Part shown: piece by piece, positions 48,240 to 61,200 of the stretch | How the letters are laid out: every line of letters starts with the position of its first letter | Position numbering within the stretch: the first letter of the stretch is position 1 | Assembly (NCBI GenBank): GCA_026724425.1 | Contig: JAIUCV010000009.1 | Span: 15,883,294 to 15,947,293 of the forward strand | Direction of reading: 5' to 3' | Origin: Erythrophleum ivorense | Lineage: Eukaryota; Streptophyta; Magnoliopsida; Fabales; Fabaceae | DNA: 64,000 nucleotides | Notes under the pieces: generated by a model | What the model saw: only the letters and a program-made list of their open reading frames with translations | Databases searched by the model: none | Told to the model about the DNA's origin: nothing | Program-made: the position numbers and the translations under genes

Positions 48240-50736
48240 GCACAAATGTAGCATAAGGAATCTTCTCAAATGATCCTAAACTTCATAGATCTCAAACTCA
48301 CCATGTCACTTGCATCCATACAGATAGACATACTAGCATATGGGTGGCAAAATCTCACATTTTCATACATATGGCTTTAAGATTGATACATACATTATAA
48401 ATATATACATTCAAACTTTTTCAAGTGGTTGCATCTCATATACATCATATGAATACATTTCTTGATATCAATATGCCATTAAAACAACTACTTAGTTACT
48501 TTCTTGTCAAAATCTTGCTTCTCAAAGTGGTTGGCCTCTATTATTTAGTCTTCTTGGTTCACATAGGCATAATTAAGCATATGGAGGGGAAGAGTGAAAT
48601 TCAAAGAATCTCAATAGCTCTTTATCCTTTGAAACATACATAATGGATGTATTTTCAAGTCTAAGAATGCATGCATGGCAATTTAAGCTACTAGTAAACA
48701 TTCATAAAGCACTTTTTATGTTCGAGAAAATCATACATATGATACATAGGCTCTCAAGAGCATTGGTATAGTCTCACCCATTTTTCTTAGGACTTTTGGA
48801 ATTGCCTCACCCATTTTCAAAGAACTTTTGACTAAGCCTTATCCTTCTTAAGATTTTTGACTTTGTCTCACCTTTGATAAGGGATTTTTGGCATCACCAT
48901 ACCCATTCAAGTGAAAACACATTGATAAAATACATTTAAAAAACTTCATAGTAGCATAACATGTAGGCAATAGCTAAAAATAATTCTCATAACACAAATA
49001 AGCATACAAGCACCCAAAGACAATAAAACATCCAACAATGCATAGGAGAAAGGTTAGAGAGCTACCTTAGAGTCAATGCCACATGCTTTTTCCTTGAATT
49101 TATCTTCCTTTTTTTGGACAAGCTCATGGAATTAGGTGGCACTTGATTCTCTTAGCCTAAACACATCAAATGAGACATAAATTATTCATGTGAACAAGCT
49201 TTAGCCTTATGCAAGCTCTATGCATGGCTACTTCCTCATATGTCCCCATAATGGCTCCATACAAGACATAATGAAAAAACCCTTGGAATTTATGATCTTG
49301 GCTCCATTTCTCATTCATTCTAGGTCTCTTGACTCTATTTGGAGTCATTACAAATTCATTTCATGGAGCCTAGCTATAAGTTGCTTCTTAATGTCTTAAA
49401 ATAGAACTTAAACCTCCATCTCATAAGATATGGTTTCTAAATTTATTCTAAAGCTTCCTTTGGTGCTTTCTTATCATATCTAGTCCCATTCTAGGCTTAG
49501 AACAATTTAAAACACTCCCTAGGTGCATGGTTCTATTTTGGTTGAGACTATGCATTAGTATGGAGCCCATAGAGTTTTGTAATTTTTCTTGAAGGGAAAG
49601 GTTCATAAGCAACTTCCTAGAGGACTAAGGGACTCATACCATGTTTTACATAAACTAATTACCCAAAGGAAAAATTAGATTTTACTCTGTCTCAAAACCC
49701 CAGAGTTCACAATCTTGAATTTCTTTGCTTCTCTTTTGATTCCATTTGCATAATCCTCCTTCTCTTACTCTAAGACCCCCATTTTTAACTTGCTAGGGCT
49801 TGAATTAATTCTCTCCTAACTGGGTTAGATTCTAGATGAAACACCTCAAGGAAAATTGAGCAAGAAGAAGCAAAGAAAGTTATGCTAACTGACCTTGGTT
49901 TCAAGCTTCATCAAGTGTACTTTCTAGGCCTCTAAACTTCCCATCAGTTTCTATGCTCTTTCTACTGGATCACCCCTATTTTAGCCTCAATTAGTGCAGC
50001 AAAATCATGGGAAAAGAGAGGACAAAGGGAAGGACATGGCTAAGGAAGGAAGAAGCATGAGATAGTCTTGGATTTTTACCTTTTTCTTGGTCTTTCTTCT
50101 TCTTCTTCTTTTCCCTTCCTCTTGTACGTTCTCCTTGGATGTCTCTGTTTCAGACCAGAAAAATGTGATTAGGGGCTGGAGCAATGGCTGAATGTATAAA
50201 GGAGCTAAAAAAGTAAAGTTAACCCATTTTTTTAACTTTTCATTTTAGTCCATAAACCATGGTTTATCCGTTTGGCCTCATTTCAACTCCTTTTTGAGAA
50301 CCGTCTTTTTTATCATAGGTCCTCTAACTTATAAAATGCTTTTGGTTCTACCCAAATTTGAAACTATTCTGAACTATTCGATCAAAATTTTGGTCAATCC
50401 TTTGCCGAAATCCTTCATTGGAGGGGTTTTAACTGTTCTTGGGGTTTCCATGGTTTTTAGAGCCTTTGATAACTCTGAAAAACTTAAAATTTTTATTTAA
50501 AAAGTCTTCATATGAGTTTTTTAAAATTTTTAAAAATTATAAAAATACCCCAACTTATTTTGACAAATTTTTCTAGCTCTTTTGGCTTTGGTTTTTAGGC
50601 ACTTAAATCTTGTATCCTCATTTTTCATTATTTAGAATTTTATGTTAATTTTATTTGGCCTCAAGTCTTTTTATTTAAGGGACTTCTTTTTATATTTGGC
50701 TCATTTATGATGTTTATGGAAAAATCAGACATTACA
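48240..50736 (+). repeat. 5'-truncated LTR, family C
   Basis: Collinear with 690-1773 at the start and with the rest of the 39107-42040 LTR afterwards, ending in 'cagacattaca' at 50736, like '...gttgttaca' in the solo LTR. About 1.2 kb of the expected 5' part is missing at the junction with the inverted family B fragment. A (TTC)n run lies at 50094-50112. It lacks the dyad cluster found in the 39107 copy. Confidence 0.7.
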
Positions 50737-50789
50737 CAAACCATGTCTAGGATTTGGCTAATCTTCCATCCGACTAAAAGGCAATTAAG

Positions 50790-52550
50790 AATTGATAGTT
50801 CACAAAATAAATAGAAAGATAGATGGATCAATTGAAAGATATAAGACAAGCTTGGCTACTAAGGGATATGCATGATAGAAAGGTATAGACTTTGAAAATA
50901 CCTTTCCACTTATTACATGATTTATTTTAATTAGGCTTATCCTAGCTATATTTGCAAGTTTGAACTTGAGATTGTGCCAAATGGACATGAAATCCATTCT
51001 CAAATGGAAAACTAGATGAAGACATCTCCATGGGATAACCATTAGGTTTCGTAAAAAAAGGAATAGAGCATAAAGATTATAAGCTCCAAAAGTCTATTTA
51101 CAAACTAAAACAATCATATATAGATGGTTTTATTTGAGATTTCATTAAGCAATTAACTTTGTATAAATCTCAAATAATAAATGAAGACTACTATATTTAC
51201 ATTAAGCGGTTTGAAAGAAATGTCATAATATTATCTTTTATGTGGATCATATATTATTACTTGGGAATACTTAAGATTATTTAATAGTTATTAAAAAATA
51301 GCTATTTTTAAATTTTGAGATAAAAGATATAGGTAAAGTAGAGAATACTTTTAAAGTTAAAATCTAAGGGAATCGCTTAAAGAAACCATGGGATAACCAT
51401 TAGGTTTCGTAAAAAAAGGAATAGAGCATAAAGATTATAAGCTCCAAAAGTTTATTTACAAACTAAACAATCATATATAGATGGTTTTATTTGAGATTTC
51501 ATTAAGCAATTAACTTTGTATAAATCTCAAATAATAAATGAAGACTACTATATTTACATTAAGCGGTTTGAAAGAAATGCCATAATATGATCTTTTATGT
51601 GGATCATATATTATTACTTGGGAATACTTAAGATTATTTAATAGTTATTAAAAAATAGCTATTTTTAAATTTTGAGATAAAAGATATAGGTAAAGTAGAG
51701 AATACTTTTAAAGTTGAAATCTAAGGGAATCACTTAAAGAAACTAAATGTAGTCTCAAAAGAGAATTATATTTAGTAAATCTTTAAATGGTTTAGCATGA
51801 AAAACTATAAACCTATTAATATCCCAATTGTAAAAAGTAATAGTCTAAGTTGTGAGATATGTTCTCAAATTAAATCTACATTGGACATTATGTGGAAAGT
51901 CCTTTACTTTAAAAATATTTGTATATTGTATACAATGATATGTACAATGTCAAACATTTATTAGCCACTGCCTTGTGAACCAATACTAGTCAAATCCTAG
52001 TCAATAGCATTAGAATGTTATTAAGACACCCTTAAGATACTTGTGAAGTATTATAAACTATGCATTGTATTGTTAAGTAAGTGATCACGCTTGAAAAATA
52101 CTCTAATATGGATTGAAGAGGAGATCTAGATGTGCAAAAATCAACCTCTAGATATATGTTCTTGTTGAATAATAATATCATATATTGAACAGCAAAGAGC
52201 AAACATCATAGTGTTATTCACCATGGAAGTAGGCTTTATTGCATATTTTGTAACAATGCAAGAGGCTTAATGATTGAAGAGGATTATGAAACACTTGGGG
52301 ATCATGGGTGGGATATTGAGTTTAATATTGATCAATAATGATAGAAGAGAAGCCATAGCCTATATTAATGACCATAAGTATCATAATAAGAGTAAAAATA
52401 TAGGCACAAAAATGAGAGAGATCAATAGTACAGAGAGTGTTACTCCCCAATATGTCTACGCATAAGATGTTAGTTGATCCCCTAATAAAATCTATATCTA
52501 GATATGTGTATGAGAAAGATTTAAAGTCTCTTGGTATATATAAAATATAG
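50790..52550 (+). pseudogene. Very degenerate Ty1/copia pol fragment
   Basis: Broken readings match the RT and RNase H of a copia element different from the one at 8.3 kb. They are 'SIERYKTSLATKGYA' with 'KGIDFENTFP', 'GFVKKGIEHKDYKLQKSIYK', 'FYVDHILLLGNT' (the RT active-site box), 'FEIKDIGKVENTFKVEI', and at the end 'REAIAYINDHKYHNKSKNIG' and 'PNKIYI'. Dozens of stops are present. A 358-bp tandem duplication lies inside it (51028-51743). No LTR was found for it. Confidence 0.75.
51028..51743 (+). repeat. 358-bp tandem duplication inside copia pol remnant
   Basis: Units 51028-51385 and 51386-51743 differ at about six positions by eye. The junction is at 'ccatgggataacc'. The unit spans the RT segment containing the YVDD-like box. 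The length is not a multiple of three. Confidence 0.92.
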
Positions 52551-53372
52551 AGTATGGCACCCTACATACAATTTAATTATTGACTAAATAGATGTGTTAT
52601 GCCTATATTTGTAGATGGATACACAATGATACTATGATTTAGATGTAGGTGAAACATGACCAAAAGGTTACTCATTAGATGAAACATAGGGAGTGACAAA
52701 TGGTTAGCCTGGTATTGATAATTTTCAATTTTAGAAACATAATTCTAGTTTAGGTTCTTTTTCTACTTTGTTCTAAAATTAATTCATGAAGTGGGTGTTC
52801 ATGATAAACTAATGGTTAATACAAATTGGATGCTAGAAATGGATTATGGGTATTGTGGTCTATACGGATTTAGTTGATGAACTATCATTGCTGCCTATAG
52901 AGCTGAAGGTTGCCATCTATGGATAGGGGGTGAAGTTTGTTTACGTTCTTATAGAGCCAAATTGACGCATGGATATATGCCAGAATATTATGGATAATCA
53001 AGATCTACAAAAACCAATAGGAATGGAGAATAAAGGGTGTGTTTGGTTTGTGGCAAAGTGGCTTCATCTATTGTTAGATATAGGTTGATCTAAATTGAAA
53101 TCTCTTTATTACTTGACCCTTGAGGATAAGGGTGTTTTGAAGGGCAAGGTACTCATATGCACCAAATATATTAGCAAGATATTTTTGTCTTGTGCATAAT
53201 AGAAGTCTAGTAGTTAGTTAGATCTATTAGCTTGACAGTTAGTTTGGATTTTTATAAAAGACACGTATTAGAGTGTATGAGCAGATTAGAAGATAAATTG
53301 AACTTCCTTCTTCTCTTTTTTATGTTCTTTCTTTCTTATACCTATCTATCTTTCTTAGTTCCTCTCTCTCTA
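52551..53372. other. Noncoding interval between copia remnant and family A LTR
   Basis: Its first part may be the 3' non-coding tail of the copia remnant. Nothing else is recognised. The last 100 bases are CT-rich. Confidence 0.35.
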
Positions 53373-54589
53373 TGTAACACCCTAAAATTTATTAAGGTGT
53401 TAATCATAGATTTAGGTTAATTAAGAATAATTAATATAGAGTAATTAGACAAGTTATGTGAATGAAAATTTTAGTGAGATAAATTATTAATATGCATTTG
53501 AGATTTAATTGGGTTAAAAACCTCATTTAGGCCCAAATTAAATTAAGTAAGCATGGTTAGAGACTAATGGAGGCCCAATGATTTTAGGTGCAGACCCAAC
53601 CTTTTAATGTGATACTTAGCCCAAGAGAGAGTACCTAATGATTGCTTAATCTGATTTAGTGAGATACGGGCCCAAGACCTAACTTATATAAGCTTTTATA
53701 ATTGGCCTAACAACCTTTATACAGACCCAAATCAAATGAGCTCTTAACACTTAGCCTAACCTAATCAAAATTCTACAGCCCAACTAATAAAATCTAGCCC
53801 AATAAGCATAAAATATGAACCCATATGGATTTGGGCCTTTGGGTTAACCCATAACCCCTTTAGGATCTAACTTAAATCCTAAAAATCATTTTAGCCACCC
53901 TTCATTCTGCAGAACCACTAGAAACACAAACACATTTTCGGAGGTCCCTTGGGAGGCTAGGTCTTCTCCCATCTTCTTGGCTTTATTTTTCACTTCCAGG
54001 CTCAAAATCAGCCAAGGTACTTGTTATATAACTTAATCCCCTTCTCTTTCTTTTCATTTTGACTCAATTAGTTTTTCATTTAGAGCATTTTCACTATACC
54101 CAAAATCTAAAATGTGGTTGTTTGGGATTTTCTTGATGAAATTTCATAGGTTGAGGCTAGAGGTGTTATTAGGTAAGTATAAACTCTTTATTTTGATATT
54201 TTCTTAGCTAGTTTAGGACCCCTATAGCTGATTTATGATATGGGTATTGTTTTTATGCGAATTTACTCAGAATTTGAAGTGTTGTTTTGAGATTTTTGGG
54301 ATATGCTCAACCAAATCTGAATTTGGTTCTTGTGGTAATTGGATAAGTGTTTCTAAGTAGTCTATGTAGCTTAACTCCTTGAGTAATGGGTTTGCTGATA
54401 TAAATTATGATTAGGAATAGGAATGGCTTGGTTTTGTGTCTATAAGCTGAAGTAGTATTTAGTTGGCTCTTAGAGGATTGGCTACAAGTGAGGTAATAGG
54501 GGACTATATTAATTCCATGCATATATCTGCTTTAGTTTCATATTTATTGCACATGAATGTTTTCAAATGCTAAATGAATTGGTTGGCTA

Positions 54590-54790
54590 TCTATTATATT
54601 GTATTTGGACCTTATGAGTCCATGGTGAAGCTGTGGTATGGTTGCCACCCGTGCATGTATTTCTATCGGGCATCGGGTTATGATCAGACTCTAGATGCAC
54701 TGAGCTCTGGTTGTGCTCATTAGAGAGTGGGTGCCTTGGACGGGCCTTTCTCGGTGTTATTGACCTTTAACATGTGGAATTGTGATTGCT
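54590..54790 (+). repeat. Conserved 180-bp module of family A LTR
   Basis: This corresponds to 43960-44130 and 62810-62985 in reverse orientation, with the same order of words: 'ccatggtgaagctgtgg', 'cacccgtgcatgt', 'gggttatgatcaga', 'gcactgagctctggttgtgc' and 'tttaacatg'. Confidence 0.8.
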
Positions 54791-55584
54791 AGTATAGGAT
54801 AATAATAATAGATAGTTTAATTATTTCATTTACTAATATGGTTGGTACATTTTCTGATGCTTATATGAAATCATGCATATATGTGAATTAAATTGAAATA
54901 TTTGAATGGAATTTTCCTTGGTTATTGAGATTTGTATCTCACCCCGTTTCATGGGATCATACTTTCAGGTGAACGCCTTTCGGGTAAGGATAAGGGGAAG
55001 CAAGTGAATGAAAATTCATGAGCTCTAGCCATGTGTGGAGGAGGCTACACTTGGGCTGATCTGAGTAGAGTATATGCAATTTTGTTATTCTTTTATATAG
55101 CATTATCATGTAATCATATTGCTAAGTATAGGCGTTTATATTTTGATTACTTAGGATATATCTATTGAGGAGTTAGGCCTCATCTTAGCTTGGTATTAGA
55201 TGTATGAAGTTATAACATCTGATGTATGAACTTTGTTGAATTTATGATATGGTCTACTATTGGAAATGTAATCATGTGATACATTAGATGTTGATTTGAA
55301 CTAGTGATATATGGAATCTTTAATGGAATGTGTATCGAATGATAATTGTTGGTAGTTTATGAATTCTTGCTATTATTACTGTATGAACTTGTTGATATAG
55401 GGTAGTTAGAGGAGTAGAAATGAACACTTAAGTCTTGAACTAGTAATGATAGATAAGTTGGGTAAATTAAGTAAGTGAAGGCTAATAAAGCCCCACAAAT
55501 TAAGGTAGATTGGCCCTAGGGTGTCACTAGGGGGAGAATGAGAGTGTATGAGACAAGATTTAGACGTTATAGAATCAGAAGGTG

Positions 55585-56000
55585 TTTCACCGCGGCCAAA
55601 ATAGACTTAGCTGTAGCCAATAAAGGCGAAGTTGCTTAGGGAGAGTACCAAAGAACAATTCGCTGCAACAAGAAGTGGAATTAGCCACAGTGAAATGTGA
55701 GAGGCCAAATTGGAAGTTGTCTAGAGAGTAATTCGCCGTGGTGAAGTGGGGAATTGGCTGTGGCAAACTTTGTGAAAATGTTCCAGGTGTTCTAGAGAGC
55801 AATTAGTTGCAACAAAAATGGAATTTGGCAACGACCAATAGCGGGAGGTGATTGAGGTAAGCTCTAGGAAGTCTCCTCGTCGTGGCGCCATGTAGGCTAG
55901 CCATGACAAAGCTCCAACTCGCCACGACAAAACCTGCGAAGATATAAGAGTGAACCCGAGAGTAATTGGCTGCGGCGCAAAGACATTTAGCAGCGGCTAA
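55585..56000 (+). repeat. Dyad-motif cluster (family A LTR)
   Basis: About a dozen CGCCGCGGC-like words recur with 20-50 bp between them: 'ttcaccgcggccaa', 'ttcgctgcaaca', 'ttagccacagtgaa', 'attcgccgtggtgaa', 'ttggctgtggcaaa', 'tcgtcgtggcgcca', 'ctcgccacgacaaa', 'ttggctgcggcgca' and 'tagcagcggctaa'. Both orientations of the motif occur. Confidence 0.8.
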
Positions 56001-56270
56001 CGATCCTAAACTCTTATTCTAACCTAGAAACTTTGGTTTTTCTTATGGTAATCTCAAGAGATGACTGAAAAATATTGGTAAAAGATTCTTGTGAGTTGGA
56101 ATTAATGGGTAATAGAATCAAAGGCTTATAAATGAGGGTTTGTTTCTCTTGTGTACATGAATGCTTGTAATTATTTGATTGATGGTTATAATAATATTAA
56201 GGTTCAAATTTCTTTATATTTTTTGAATGTAATTAGTCATAATGACTTTTAATCCTGATTTATGATTTTA

Positions 56271-57010
56271 TTTTTTTTAATTTTAATATATATTTTTTAA
56301 TTTTAAAAGAAGCAAAATGTAAAATGAAGACAATTTTTTAACTATTAACTTAAAACAATAATGATTAATAATGAAAAAATTAAAATTTAGATGGTACAGA
56401 TCCAAGCAAAGGAGCGGCAAAGGATCTCTTCTCAAATAAAATGTACAGAATGACTAAAGAAGCAAATGAACCAAATCTTGAGGTGCATTCAAACACCTAA
56501 TCAAATTGGAAGCATATAAACATACGCATGTGACTGCCAACTATAATTGTCTAGATTGTTTATGAAATATATAGATATATTAAAAAAATACAAATCATTA
56601 GTCTATGATGGGTGAGGGCCTAGTTCTATTAATTAGCCATTTGTTTGGGTACAATAATTTAATGTTCGTGTATAAATAATCCCTGGAGTTCAACAAACTT
56701 TGTCCTCCCTTAGTGACCCATTCGCCCGAGTAACATTGCTTATAATTTCAATTCATTTATTGTTACCTTCATATACGGACTAAAGTGTCTTCGAATGAGT
56801 CTATTGTTGTCTACCTATGTAATTTGCTGACCAATAGGAATAAGAGTAAATGGTCTGAATTTCTATGACTTGCGATCAACTAATATGGAATTCTAACTTC
56901 TCCTAGTTCTATCAAGGAGGTGTAAGAGAATTCAGTCTCTTTCCTAGTTTTGTGCTGCGCAGGTTGTCCAGATTCTGTTCATAGTCTCTCTCAAATGAAA
57001 ATGTTTTTAG
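56271..57010. other. AT-rich noncoding stretch
   Basis: No gene or element is recognised in this interval. Confidence 0.4.
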
Positions 57011-57336
57011 GCATCAGTCTGTTTGATTTCCTGTTTTCAGAATAGTTTTTTGTTTTTAAGAACAAAAAAATAAAAAAAATTTATTTAATAATATATTTTT
57101 AATCAAGTGTTTTGTAAAACAAAAAAAATATAATTATGTTTTTAGAAACAGAAAAATCAAAATATTTTTTAGATGTTTTGTAATTTTTGTTCTACAAAAT
57201 CAAAAAAAAAAAACAGAAAATAACGATTTTTATAATAATGATTCAAACAGATTTTTTAATTTTTTTTATTTTCAAAACATGTTCTAAAAAATATCTGTTT
57301 GAAAACATTAAAATCAGAACAGAATTAGACAGGCTC
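57011..57336. mobile_element. MITE-like element with imperfect TIRs
   Basis: The left end 'catcagtctgtttgatttcc' and the right end '...cagaattagacaggctc' are imperfect inverted repeats about 320 bp apart, with paired 'gtttttaagaac' and 'ttttcaaaac'-type words inside. It looks like a hAT-type or similar MITE. The open frame over it is low-complexity Lys/Ile/Phe. Confidence 0.5.
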
Positions 57337-57600
57337 TCAAGTCTCCTAGATGTTCTACTCTGTGGCTGGACTGCTTATTTAATTAGCATTCTGTACATTA
57401 AGTACAGAAGCCGAAAAAGGAAAGAGAATCTCAGCTTCAGAAAACATGTCATTCAGGTTTAATCCAAACCCATGACCATTTTACTCTGGATTTTTGTTTA
57501 TAAATGAGTTTTATAGTTTTTAATTCAGATCTCGATGGTGGTTTGAAGTGCTGGATGGTTAATAGCTAATCCCAAATTGTTTTTTAGTTTTATAGAATGA
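57337..57600. other. Short noncoding spacer
   Basis: Nothing recognised. Confidence 0.4.
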
Positions 57601-58060
57601 CTTCTTGTTTACTTGTGCTTCGCATCTAATCCCAATGATTCCTCCTTTCAAGTAATGAAATTTAGGAGGATAGGAAATTACTCATTAATTTAGTGTTAAT
57701 TCGAAGAATGTGTGTTGAATTTTATATACATGTGCTTCACATCTAATCCCCACGATTCTCCTCTCAAATAACGAAATCTAATGAGATAGGAAATTATTTA
57801 TGGATTGACTTTGAGGTTGATATAAGAATGTTGTGTATGCTGAAATTCCTTTGCCAAGCTTGAGAATGTTCTATTGTTTACTTCCCAAGAATTCTCCGAT
57901 TTTGAGTAATAAAATTAAGTAGTAGGGAATACTTTGTTAGTCTTATTTGAGTTTAATTGGAATATTGTGTATGCTGCCTAGCTTGAGAATGTTTCCTTGT
58001 TTATTTCCCTTGATTCCTCTACTTTCAGATAATATAGATCAAAAGGACAGGAAGTGATTT
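57601..58060 (+). repeat. Degenerate tandem repeat, about 130-bp unit, four copies
   Basis: Copies start near 57601, 57728, 57868 and 57990. Each has a 'cttgttta(c/t)tt' or 'tgtgcttc(g/a)catctaatcccaa' opening, then '(a/t)attc(c/t)(c/t)c' with 'ca(a/g)(a/g)taat', then 'ag(g/t)ataggaaatta' and 'tgtgt(a/t)tg'. Divergence between units is high, so the array is old. Confidence 0.6.
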
Positions 58061-59289
58061 CATGGATTTATTTGGTTCTGTCTGGATAAATAGTAAGTGC
58101 TGTTTGGTGGCTGAAAATACGGCATATGGTACCTCTTCGGTTCTCCTTGCTGTTAGTCATAGTTATCTTAGAATTGTCTGAACTCCTTTGTTCGTTCCCA
58201 ATGATGACAGGGACCCTTTTTTGGGCTTATGTGGAGTTGATTGAAAAGATGCTAGATTTTGTGTGTTAGGACATATGTATGAATGCGATTGCCCACTCCC
58301 TCGGATCCTCGTGTTTTCAATTAGCGGAATAAGAAGATAGGATCCTCGTGTATTCTCGATCTCATTTGCCCCAACACTTATTCTTTGAAAGATTCATATT
58401 ACTATGAATTCTTTGGGTTGACTTGAGTGTTAATGAGGATCGGGCTACTCTTAATAATTGACTTTTTTTTTTCTCCTTTCGTTGGTGAGAGTGTAAGTGG
58501 CCTTCGATTGTACTTTCTCCTATTTGTATCTATTATCTAGCTTATAGCTTCTGCAAGGTATTTGCTTTGATTGCTTTAACTTTCCTCACTGCTTTAGTTT
58601 TCAGTTTTCAATCAAGTATTTGAGGTGATAATGGTCCTGAAAACTTAAAGCGTTTAATTGATCAAGTTAACTTTTCTCATTTACTTTGCGATACGACTAT
58701 TGTGGCTTATGAACTCCTAAAAGTTATTTTCATATTGGATAATTACATTTATTGTCAAGTGAAACCTAAATAATACTAATTACTTCTTTAATGTGTTCTT
58801 TTAGATTTATGCTGTCAAATTGGAATAAAATCAAATTCAACTTGTCAATTGGTGCTTATAATGCTTTGTTACATCTTGATGAGGAAATCTGAAATTTATT
58901 TTGTTTCAAGCACTTGTTGATCTATGAGTGTTAAACTTGTTGGCTTATTCTTTACACGTTAGGTTTGAAGATCGACCCCCTCCATTGTTACTCGGTCATG
59001 GCATAGAAATAGGCTCGAGAATATCTTGAGCAATGGGCCATAAGACGACTTAGCAAGTTTTTCCCTCACCATATTATCTCTTCTGCTTATGAGCATTGTG
59101 AAGATTGCTAGGTATGCCTAGTCAATGCTACCTCTTAAAATTTCAACCAATGTTTCCAATTAGTTCATTGGCCTTGAATTTGTAGCAGTGGCAATAAATG
59201 CCCCCAGCTTTGCTTCTCCTTGGTAGAACGCTTTGACAATTTTAAATAAGCTATTAGAAATTATCACCAAACAATTTGTTATGGATGAC
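58061..59289. other. Noncoding interval
   Basis: AT-rich with no recognisable gene. A less AT-rich patch at 58965-59110 has no readable domain. Confidence 0.35.
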
Positions 59290-59527
59290 CCTTTTCATGG
59301 ATTTAGAGTCAGAAATTTGTGGTGGTTACAAACCGCTGTTAAAGAATCACCACTAGGTTACATTTAATGATAGTTATTCTAATGGTTGTTGAAAATAACT
59401 GATAAAATGCTTGTGACATATGTTTCAGTGGCAGTTTTCATAACTGCTATTATTGCCCTTGGCCGCGGTTTAAACTGTCACTAAGTGCATTAAAAACCAC
59501 CATCATTTACCTTTTTTTTTAGTAGTG
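59290..59527. mobile_element. CACTA-type transposon end
   Basis: The segment ends 'ttttttttagtagtg', the reverse complement of CACTACTAAAAA, the standard terminus of plant CACTA (En/Spm) transposons. Upstream are subterminal repeats in both orientations: 'aaaccgctgttaa', 'ggcagttttcataactgcta', 'gcggtttaaactgtcactaa' and 'ttaaaaaccacca'. No transposase and no matching left terminus were found, so it is a fragment or a deleted non-autonomous copy. Confidence 0.6.
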
Positions 59528-60400
59528 ATTATTCGTATTAAAATCGGGAGATTAAAAAAAAAATAGGCATATCCAGAAATTTATAAAGCAATAATTTGAA
59601 ATATACGTCCAATATATATACATATATCATGGAGCAAATTATAGATTTACTAGTTATTTTTTCAATACTAAAAACGTATTTCAAAATTAGATTATTTGAA
59701 AAAGAAAATCTTAATCACAACATAATTTATAAACATTCATTTTGGTCCTTGCAAAAATCATAATGTCTGTAATTAGATTATTATAATTTGGTATGATTCA
59801 AAGGACTTAAATCCAAACGGCTTTCAACTGCGACCAATTGTCTATTTAAAAGGCTCAGTTCAGGATAACGAAAAAGACAGGGAGCTAGAATTTAGAATGC
59901 GTAACTAGTAAAAAGTGAAAACATATTAGACCCCTGACTCTCGCTTTTATCCTTATTTATGATGAAGACCGTTTTTGGCACTTCAACTTTTAAATTGAAT
60001 GAGACGTAACATCTGATGAATAAAGTTGAAGTAAACAGGTCTTTTCATTGTGCCACATCACCAACATTAACATGAACTAGTTTCCGATAAGATTGTCTGA
60101 TGACAAGACCAATCATAACGTGTTTTCTTGAAATTTTTTGTTGAAAACAAATTATCCAATTTTCTGAAGAAAAAGGATAAAACGTAATAATAGGAATTCA
60201 ACTTCTAATCTTGGACTTAACCCAAGAGAAATTCAATAATAGCAAATTGTCCAATAATATTATTTGCACTCAATATTAAAAAAATTTTATTTTATAATTT
60301 TATATATGAACTCACATTAATTATTTTTATTATTTTTTAAAATTTGAATTAATTGTAATTCATTAAAATTTATTATAAACCTAATTATTACTTGACTAGT
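59528..60400. other. AT-rich noncoding stretch
   Basis: No gene, RNA or element end is recognised. Confidence 0.4.
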
Positions 60401-61200
60401 CGTACAACTTGTGCGTTTTAACATTGGACTAATGATTTTATTAAAATTCGTGATAGAAAGGCTCAGTAAGATAATATTAAATAGAGTTAAGTCTTTTCTC
60501 TAATCCTAAAAAAATGTCTACACCCATTGAAAGCTGCTCAATTTACTTAGGGCAATAAAGAGGAGGGCCTAGCATTTTAAATTATTATCATGGCAACTAC
60601 AAGTATGCATTTCCTTTGAATCTTACAAAATTAGTGTTTTAACTTTCATACAAGATCCATAAAACCTTGCAGCGGTATCAGAGCATAAGTTCTATATGAA
60701 ATTTAGAACCTAAAATTTATAATCTTGGCAAAAAATTTAGTGTTCATTCGCACCACTTTGCCTTTTAAGATCTAGTTGCTTAGATTTTTAGTTTTCACAT
60801 GTCATGCTTAATCTTTAATTTCTTAAAAGATGAAATTTCAATTCAAATTGTTGTCTCAAAATGCCTCTTTTCATGTTTATGAATCTCCATACGATATTTG
60901 ATTACATTAAAATTGGTTGAATGCCCTTAAAATTGAAGTTGGAATTGTTAGGGTTCATGTTTTGAAACCCATTGATTGATCTGAACAAAATGCCAAGTTT
61001 TCTGGCCTATTTTGATAGATTAATGTTGTAGGTAGTTTGGAAATCAAAATTCCCTTTAAAAACCACAAAAAATTGAATAAAAAATAGCTTAAAAACCATC
61101 AAAATCATGTTAGGTCAAAAATATGTCAAAAATACCCATTTTAGAGCCAATGCAACTTGATTGGAAGTAGAAGATGACCTTTAGCTAGGCCTAAACGAGG
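60401..61200 (+). mobile_element. Retroelement 5' fragment: LTR end, PBS, gag start
   Basis: 'ggtatcagagc' at about 60675-60685 is the tRNA-Met-type primer binding site. The bases before it end in 'ccttgca', as an LTR end would. Downstream, broken readings ('YESPYDI', 'NWLNALKIEV', 'EQNAKFSG') are compatible with a copia gag N-terminal region, with stops. The fragment is cut by the family A LTR that begins at 61205. The left limit is not defined. Confidence 0.5.

Larger units (their letters stand above)
53373..56270 (+). mobile_element. Family A LTR, plus orientation, 3' end lost
   Basis: It starts TGTAACACCCT at 53373 and can be followed collinearly with the minus-strand copies: a 'tgcagaacc' region near 53909, 'cataggttgaggctagag' near 54147, the conserved module at 54590-54790, 'tttcgggtaaggataagggg' near 54977, and the dyad cluster at 55585-56000. 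Homology stops at about 56270, some 60 bp before the family's end. No target duplication could be checked. No coding region follows it. Confidence 0.8.

Noticed and set aside
57187..57462. 91-aa Lys/Ile/Phe-rich open frame
   Set aside because: It is low-complexity A/T sequence across a MITE-like element end, with no family resemblance.
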